Source of the DNA: Thalassovita mangrovi
Lineage (GTDB): Bacteria > Pseudomonadota > Alphaproteobacteria > Rhodobacterales > Rhodobacteraceae
Assembly: GCF_009857745.1 (NCBI RefSeq)
Contig: NZ_WWEN01000005.1
Coordinates: 124,001 to 188,000, forward strand
DNA length: 64,000 bases
Reading direction: 5' to 3'
The translations under genes and the position numbers were made by a program. The number at the start of each line of letters is the position of its first letter. The first letter of the stretch is position 1. This document shows positions 60,672-64,000 of the stretch, piece after piece. Below the pieces are notes generated by a model, which saw only the letters and a list, made by a program, of their open reading frames with translations, had not been told where the DNA came from and did no database searches.

Positions 60672-61582
60672 GCGATACGCAAACCGGACTGCGCGAATGG
60701 CTGCTGACCGATACGCCGCATTCGCGCCTGCAGGCGCGGCTGTCGGCGCTGTATCACGGCTGGCTGTCGTTCCGGTCCAATTCCCTGGCCATGTTCGGCC
60801 TTTCCATCCTGGTCTTCCTGCTGCTGATGGCGGCCTTCGCGCCGCTGATCGCGCCGCATGATCCGTTCACCCAGGACCTTGGCAACCGGCTGAAGCCGCT
60901 GGGCACCGAAAGCCACCTGCTGGGCACGGATTCGCTGGGCCGGGATATCCTGTCGCGGCTGATTTATGGCTCGCGCATCACGCTTTACATCGTGACGCTG
61001 GTGGCGCTGATCGCGCCGCTGGCGGGGCTGCTGGTCGGCACAATCGCGGGCTATGCCGGCGGCTGGATCGATGTCGCCTTGATGCGGATCACCGATATCT
61101 TCCTGGCCTTCCCGCGGCTGGTGCTGGCGCTGGCCTTCGTGGCGGCGCTTGGCGCCGGGATCGAAAACGCGGTGCTGGCGATTTCGCTGACCGCCTGGCC
61201 GCCCTATGCGCGGATCGCACGGGCCGAAACCCTGACCATCCGCAATTCCGACTTCATCAGCGCGGTGCGGCTGCAGGGCGCGGGGCCGGTGCGGATCATC
61301 ACCAAGCATATCTGGCCGCTGTGCATTTCGTCACTGATCGTGCGGGTGACGCTGGACATGGCGGGCATCATCCTGGCCGCCGCCGGTCTGGGCTTCCTGG
61401 GCCTGGGTGCGCAGCCGCCGAGCCCGGAATGGGGCGCGATGATTTCCGAAGGGCGCCGCTTCATCCTCGATCACTGGTGGGTGGCCACGGTGCCGGGGCT
61501 GGCGATCTTCACCGTCTCGCTGGCCTTCAACCTGCTGGGCGACGGGCTGCGCGACGTATTGGACCCGAAGGATTCGAAATGA
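60668..61582 (+). CDS. Dipeptide ABC transporter permease (DppC-like)
   Basis: 304 residues. An N-terminal cytoplasmic tail is followed by about six membrane segments. HLLGTDSLGRDILSRLIYGSRITL, ETLTIRNSDFISAVRLQGAGPVRIITKHIWP and GLGAQPPSPEWGAMISEGRRFI are typical of DppC/OppC. It overlaps both neighbours by ATGA. Confidence 0.94.
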   Translation: MSDTQTGLREWLLTDTPHSRLQARLSALYHGWLSFRSNSLAMFGLSILVFLLLMAAFAPLIAPHDPFTQDLGNRLKPLGTESHLLGTDSLGRDILSRLIYGSRITLYIVTLVALIAPLAGLLVGTIAGYAGGWIDVALMRITDIFLAFPRLVLALAFVAALGAGIENAVLAISLTAWPPYARIARAETLTIRNSDFISAVRLQGAGPVRIITKHIWPLCISSLIVRVTLDMAGIILAAAGLGFLGLGAQPPSPEWGAMISEGRRFILDHWWVATVPGLAIFTVSLAFNLLGDGLRDVLDPKDSK

Positions 61583-62436
61583 CCGAATTACTGGACGTTA
61601 AAAACCTCTGGGTGCGGTTTCCCACCCGCAAGGGCGTGTTCGACGCGGTGCGCGGCGTGTCCTTCAAGCTGGGCCGCGAACGGCTGGGCATCGTCGGCGA
61701 AAGCGGATCGGGCAAATCGATGACCGGCCGCGCCATCCTGCGCCTGATCCGGGCCCCGGGCGAGGTCGAGGCCGATTACATCAAGCTCGACGGCGAGGAC
61801 CTGCTGAGCAAATCCGAAGCCGATATGCGCAAGATTCGCGGCGATAGGATTTCGATGGTGATGCAGGACCCGAAATTTTCGCTCAACCCGGTGATGACCA
61901 TCGGCGAACAGCTGATGGAGGCCTACCGGCTGCATTCCAAGGGCGGCAAGGCCGAGGCCCGCAAGCGGGCGCTGGAAATGCTCGAAGCGGTGTCGATCCG
62001 CGATCCCGAACGGGTCATGCGCGCCTATCCGCACGAAGTGTCGGGCGGCATGGGCCAGCGGATCATGATCGCGATGATGCTGATCCCCGATCCAGATCTG
62101 CTGATCGCGGACGAACCGACATCGGCGCTCGACGTGTCGGTGCAGGGGCAGGTTCTGGAAATCATGGACAAGCTGGTGCGCGATCGCGGCATGGGGCTGA
62201 TCTTCATCAGCCACGACCTGAACCTGGTATCGCAATTCTGCGACCGGGTGCTGATCATGTATGCCGGCCGCGTGGTGGAAACCTGCGATGCCGACAAGCT
62301 GCACGAAGCGAAACACCCCTATACCCGCGGGCTGCTGAATTCGCTGCCCCGCTTCGACGCGCCGCAAAAGCGGCTTGAAGTATTGCAACGAGACCCGGCC
62401 TGGGCCGAGGCCGAAAGCGTGGGGCCGGACGCATGA
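61579..62436 (+). CDS. Dipeptide ABC transporter ATPase (DppD-like)
   Basis: 285 residues from the ATG overlapping the permease stop. Walker A GESGSGKS, signature VSGGMGQRIMIAMML, Walker B LLIADEPTSALD, switch His in ISHDLNLV. It is rather short at the C terminus compared with many DppD proteins, ending after PRFDAPQKRLEVLQ. It works as a heterodimer with the next ATPase. Confidence 0.94.
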   Translation: MTELLDVKNLWVRFPTRKGVFDAVRGVSFKLGRERLGIVGESGSGKSMTGRAILRLIRAPGEVEADYIKLDGEDLLSKSEADMRKIRGDRISMVMQDPKFSLNPVMTIGEQLMEAYRLHSKGGKAEARKRALEMLEAVSIRDPERVMRAYPHEVSGGMGQRIMIAMMLIPDPDLLIADEPTSALDVSVQGQVLEIMDKLVRDRGMGLIFISHDLNLVSQFCDRVLIMYAGRVVETCDADKLHEAKHPYTRGLLNSLPRFDAPQKRLEVLQRDPAWAEAESVGPDA

Positions 62437-63206
62437 GCGCGCTAAGTTTTGAGGACCTGAACATCTGGTTCGGCGAAGGGCGCGACCGCGTCGACGCGGT
62501 GAAACACGCCACATTCGAGGTCGCGCGCGGCGAAAGCTTCGGGCTGGTCGGCGAAAGCGGGTCTGGCAAATCCACCATCATGAGGGCGCTGACCGGGCTG
62601 GTGCCGCATTGTTCGGGGCGGATGGCGGTGAACGACCAACCCTTGGGGCGCAAGCGCGACAAGACGTTCTACAAGACCGTGCAGATGGTGTTCCAGGACC
62701 CTTACGCATCGCTGCACCCGCGCCAATCGGTCGATCAGATCCTGTCGGAAACGCTGCGCCTGCACGGGTTCCGCGATATCGACCCGCGCATCGAAAAGCT
62801 GCTGGACGATGTCGGGCTCGGCCCCGCCTTCCGCTTCCGCTATCCGCACCAGCTTTCTGGTGGGCAGCGGCAGCGGGTGGCGATCGCCCGGGCGCTGGCG
62901 CCGGAACCGTCGATCCTGCTGCTGGACGAACCGACATCGGCGCTGGACGTGTCGGTGCAGGCGGAAATCCTGAACCTGCTGACCGACCTGCGCGCCGAAC
63001 ACGACCTGACCTTCCTGATGGTGTCGCACGACCTGGCCGTGGTCGCCCATATGTGCGAACGCATCGCGGTGATGCAGGCGGGCGAAATCGTCGAGGTGCT
63101 GAGCGTCGAAGAGATGCGGGCGATGACGCCCAGCCATCCCTATACCAAGCAGCTTCTCGAAGCATCGCTGGGATACAGCCGCAGCGAGGTCGAAGCGGTC
63201 GTTTGA
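62433..63206 (+). CDS. Dipeptide ABC transporter ATPase (DppF-like)
   Basis: 257 residues. Walker A GESGSGKST, signature LSGGQRQRVAIARAL, Walker B LLLDEPTSALD, switch His in VSHDLAVV, and a C-terminal HPYTKQLLEASLG. It is the second ATPase of the importer and the last gene of the operon. It is convergent with ppsA. Confidence 0.94.
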   Translation: MSALSFEDLNIWFGEGRDRVDAVKHATFEVARGESFGLVGESGSGKSTIMRALTGLVPHCSGRMAVNDQPLGRKRDKTFYKTVQMVFQDPYASLHPRQSVDQILSETLRLHGFRDIDPRIEKLLDDVGLGPAFRFRYPHQLSGGQRQRVAIARALAPEPSILLLDEPTSALDVSVQAEILNLLTDLRAEHDLTFLMVSHDLAVVAHMCERIAVMQAGEIVEVLSVEEMRAMTPSHPYTKQLLEASLGYSRSEVEAVV

Positions 63207-63213
63207 GAAAAAC

Positions 63214-63240
63214 GTGAAAGGCCGCATCGCGGCCCTTCAC
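63214..63240 (-). terminator. Terminator of ppsA (shared hairpin with the dipeptide operon)
   Basis: GTGAAAGGCCGC and GCGGCCCTTCAC form a 12-bp stem with one mismatch and an ATC loop. On the minus strand it is followed by GTTTTTCTC, as for an intrinsic terminator of ppsA; on the plus strand there is no T-run. Confidence 0.8.
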
Positions 63241-63247
63241 CGCCCCG

Positions 63248-64000
63248 TCAGGATTTTTCCGCCTCGGCGACGTGTTTCTTCACCTGGACGAAACTGTCCG
63301 GCACCACCGATATGGAATCGATCCCCGCCTCCACCAGCACCCGGGCGAAATCGGGGTAATTCGACGGCGCCTGACCGCACAGCCCGATCTTCGCCCCCGA
63401 TTCATGCGCCTTGCGGATCACCGTGCGGATCATCCATTGCACCGCCTCGTGACGTTCGTCGAACAACGGCGCCAGCTTGTCGCTGTCGCGGTCGATGCCC
63501 AGGGTCAGCTGGGTCAGGTCGTTCGACCCGATGGAAAACCCGTCGAAGCGCTTGGCGAATTCCTCGGCCAGCACGACGTTCGACGGGATTTCGCACATCA
63601 CATAGGTCTGCAGCCCGTGCAGCCCGCGTTCCAACCCTTCTTCCTTCATCACCTCGATCACCCGGTCGGCTTCTTCCGGGGTGCGGCAGAACGGGATCAT
63701 CACCATCACGTTGTCGAACCCGATCACCTCGCGCAGCCTGCGGATGGCGCGGCATTCCAGCCGGAACCCTTCGCGATAGGCCGGATCGTAATAGCGCGAC
63801 GCGCCGCGCCAGCCGATCATCGGGTTGGCTTCCTCGGGTTCGAACTGCGCCCCGCCCAGCAGGTCGGCATATTCGTTGGTCTTGAAATCGCTCATCCGCA
63901 GGATCATCGGGTTCGGATAGGCCACGGCGGCAATCCGCGACAGGCCAAGCGCCAGCCGGTCGACGAAGTAATCGGTCTTGTCCTCATATCCCCGGGTCAG
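63248..64000 (-). CDS. ppsA: Phosphoenolpyruvate synthase, C-terminal part (5' end outside window)
   Basis: The frame is open from 64000 down to the stop at 63248 (250 residues seen). It includes DKTDYFVDRLALGLSRIAAVAYPNPMILRMSDFKTNEYADLLGG, ANPMIGWRGASRYYD, IPFCRTPEEADRVIEVM, DGFSIGSNDLTQLTLGIDRDS and the catalytic Cys in IGLCGQAPSNYPDF. These identify the PEP/pyruvate-binding domain of PEP synthase (pyruvate + ATP to PEP), an enzyme of gluconeogenesis; the pattern fits it better than pyruvate phosphate dikinase. The start lies beyond the right edge. Confidence 0.93.
   Translation of the reverse strand: MTRGYEDKTDYFVDRLALGLSRIAAVAYPNPMILRMSDFKTNEYADLLGGAQFEPEEANPMIGWRGASRYYDPAYREGFRLECRAIRRLREVIGFDNVMVMIPFCRTPEEADRVIEVMKEEGLERGLHGLQTYVMCEIPSNVVLAEEFAKRFDGFSIGSNDLTQLTLGIDRDSDKLAPLFDERHEAVQWMIRTVIRKAHESGAKIGLCGQAPSNYPDFARVLVEAGIDSISVVPDSFVQVKKHVAEAEKS

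Overview
High GC content, tight ATGA-overlapping operons and gene families point to a member of the Rhodobacterales (Alphaproteobacteria, Rhodobacteraceae/Roseobacter-like). The families behind this call are a TRAP transporter, FdsGBACD formate dehydrogenase, an Hmu heme locus and BMP-type nucleoside uptake. It is a chromosomal segment dominated by transport and signal transduction. I see no tRNA, rRNA, CRISPR array, insertion sequence or prophage. The genus cannot be named from the sequence alone.

Layout. 0-7.5 kb: an exported protein running off the left edge, a TupA-like ATP-grasp gene with an internally duplicated 5' end, an unknown membrane-anchored protein, an M20 amidohydrolase, and a hybrid histidine kinase behind a small exported protein. 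8.1-15.6 kb: a PotD/PotA/PotB/PotC-type ABC operon ending in a DUF6065 gene, a convergent TPR gene, a PHP-domain hydrolase and a DUF4202 gene. 15.8-22.1 kb: katG with a textbook terminator, then a three-gene TRAP operon whose small permease carries an unusual N-terminal extension. 22.2-26.9 kb: four tandem paralogues of a small STAS/SpoIIAA-like (DUF7793-type) protein, each behind its own copy of a conserved upstream element; the last is translationally coupled to a PAS-GAF-GGDEF-EAL protein. This is the most unusual block in the window. 26.9-35.9 kb: a DUF2218 gene and a continuous minus-strand heme-uptake cluster (TonB-dependent receptor, hmuS, hmuT, hmuU, hmuV, an exported protein, exbB, two exbD, tonB). 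36.4-41.5 kb: a BMP-type nucleoside ABC transporter operon.

41.5-55.3 kb reads as a molybdenum/formate region. It holds modA and a short ModE-like regulator (no modBC), an NtrC-type two-component pair, an OFA-family MFS carrier, a LysR regulator and fdsGBACD. The two-component pair is probably tied to the carrier by three helically phased operator-like sites in the carrier promoter. The regulator has GAFPGA instead of GAFTGA, and the promoter looks sigma-70-like, so the usual sigma-54 mechanism may not apply. 55.3-64 kb: a YbaK-family deacylase, a LysR regulator divergent from a dipeptidase plus dipeptide ABC operon, and the 3' part of ppsA entering from the right edge.

Functional themes are nutrient uptake (polyamine-like solute, organic acid, nucleoside, heme iron, dipeptide, molybdate), formate oxidation and oxidative-stress defence. 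They sit beside at least three signal-transduction systems (hybrid kinase, NtrC-type pair, cyclic-di-GMP protein with its STAS-like array). All assignments come from reading the sequence; no database search was run.
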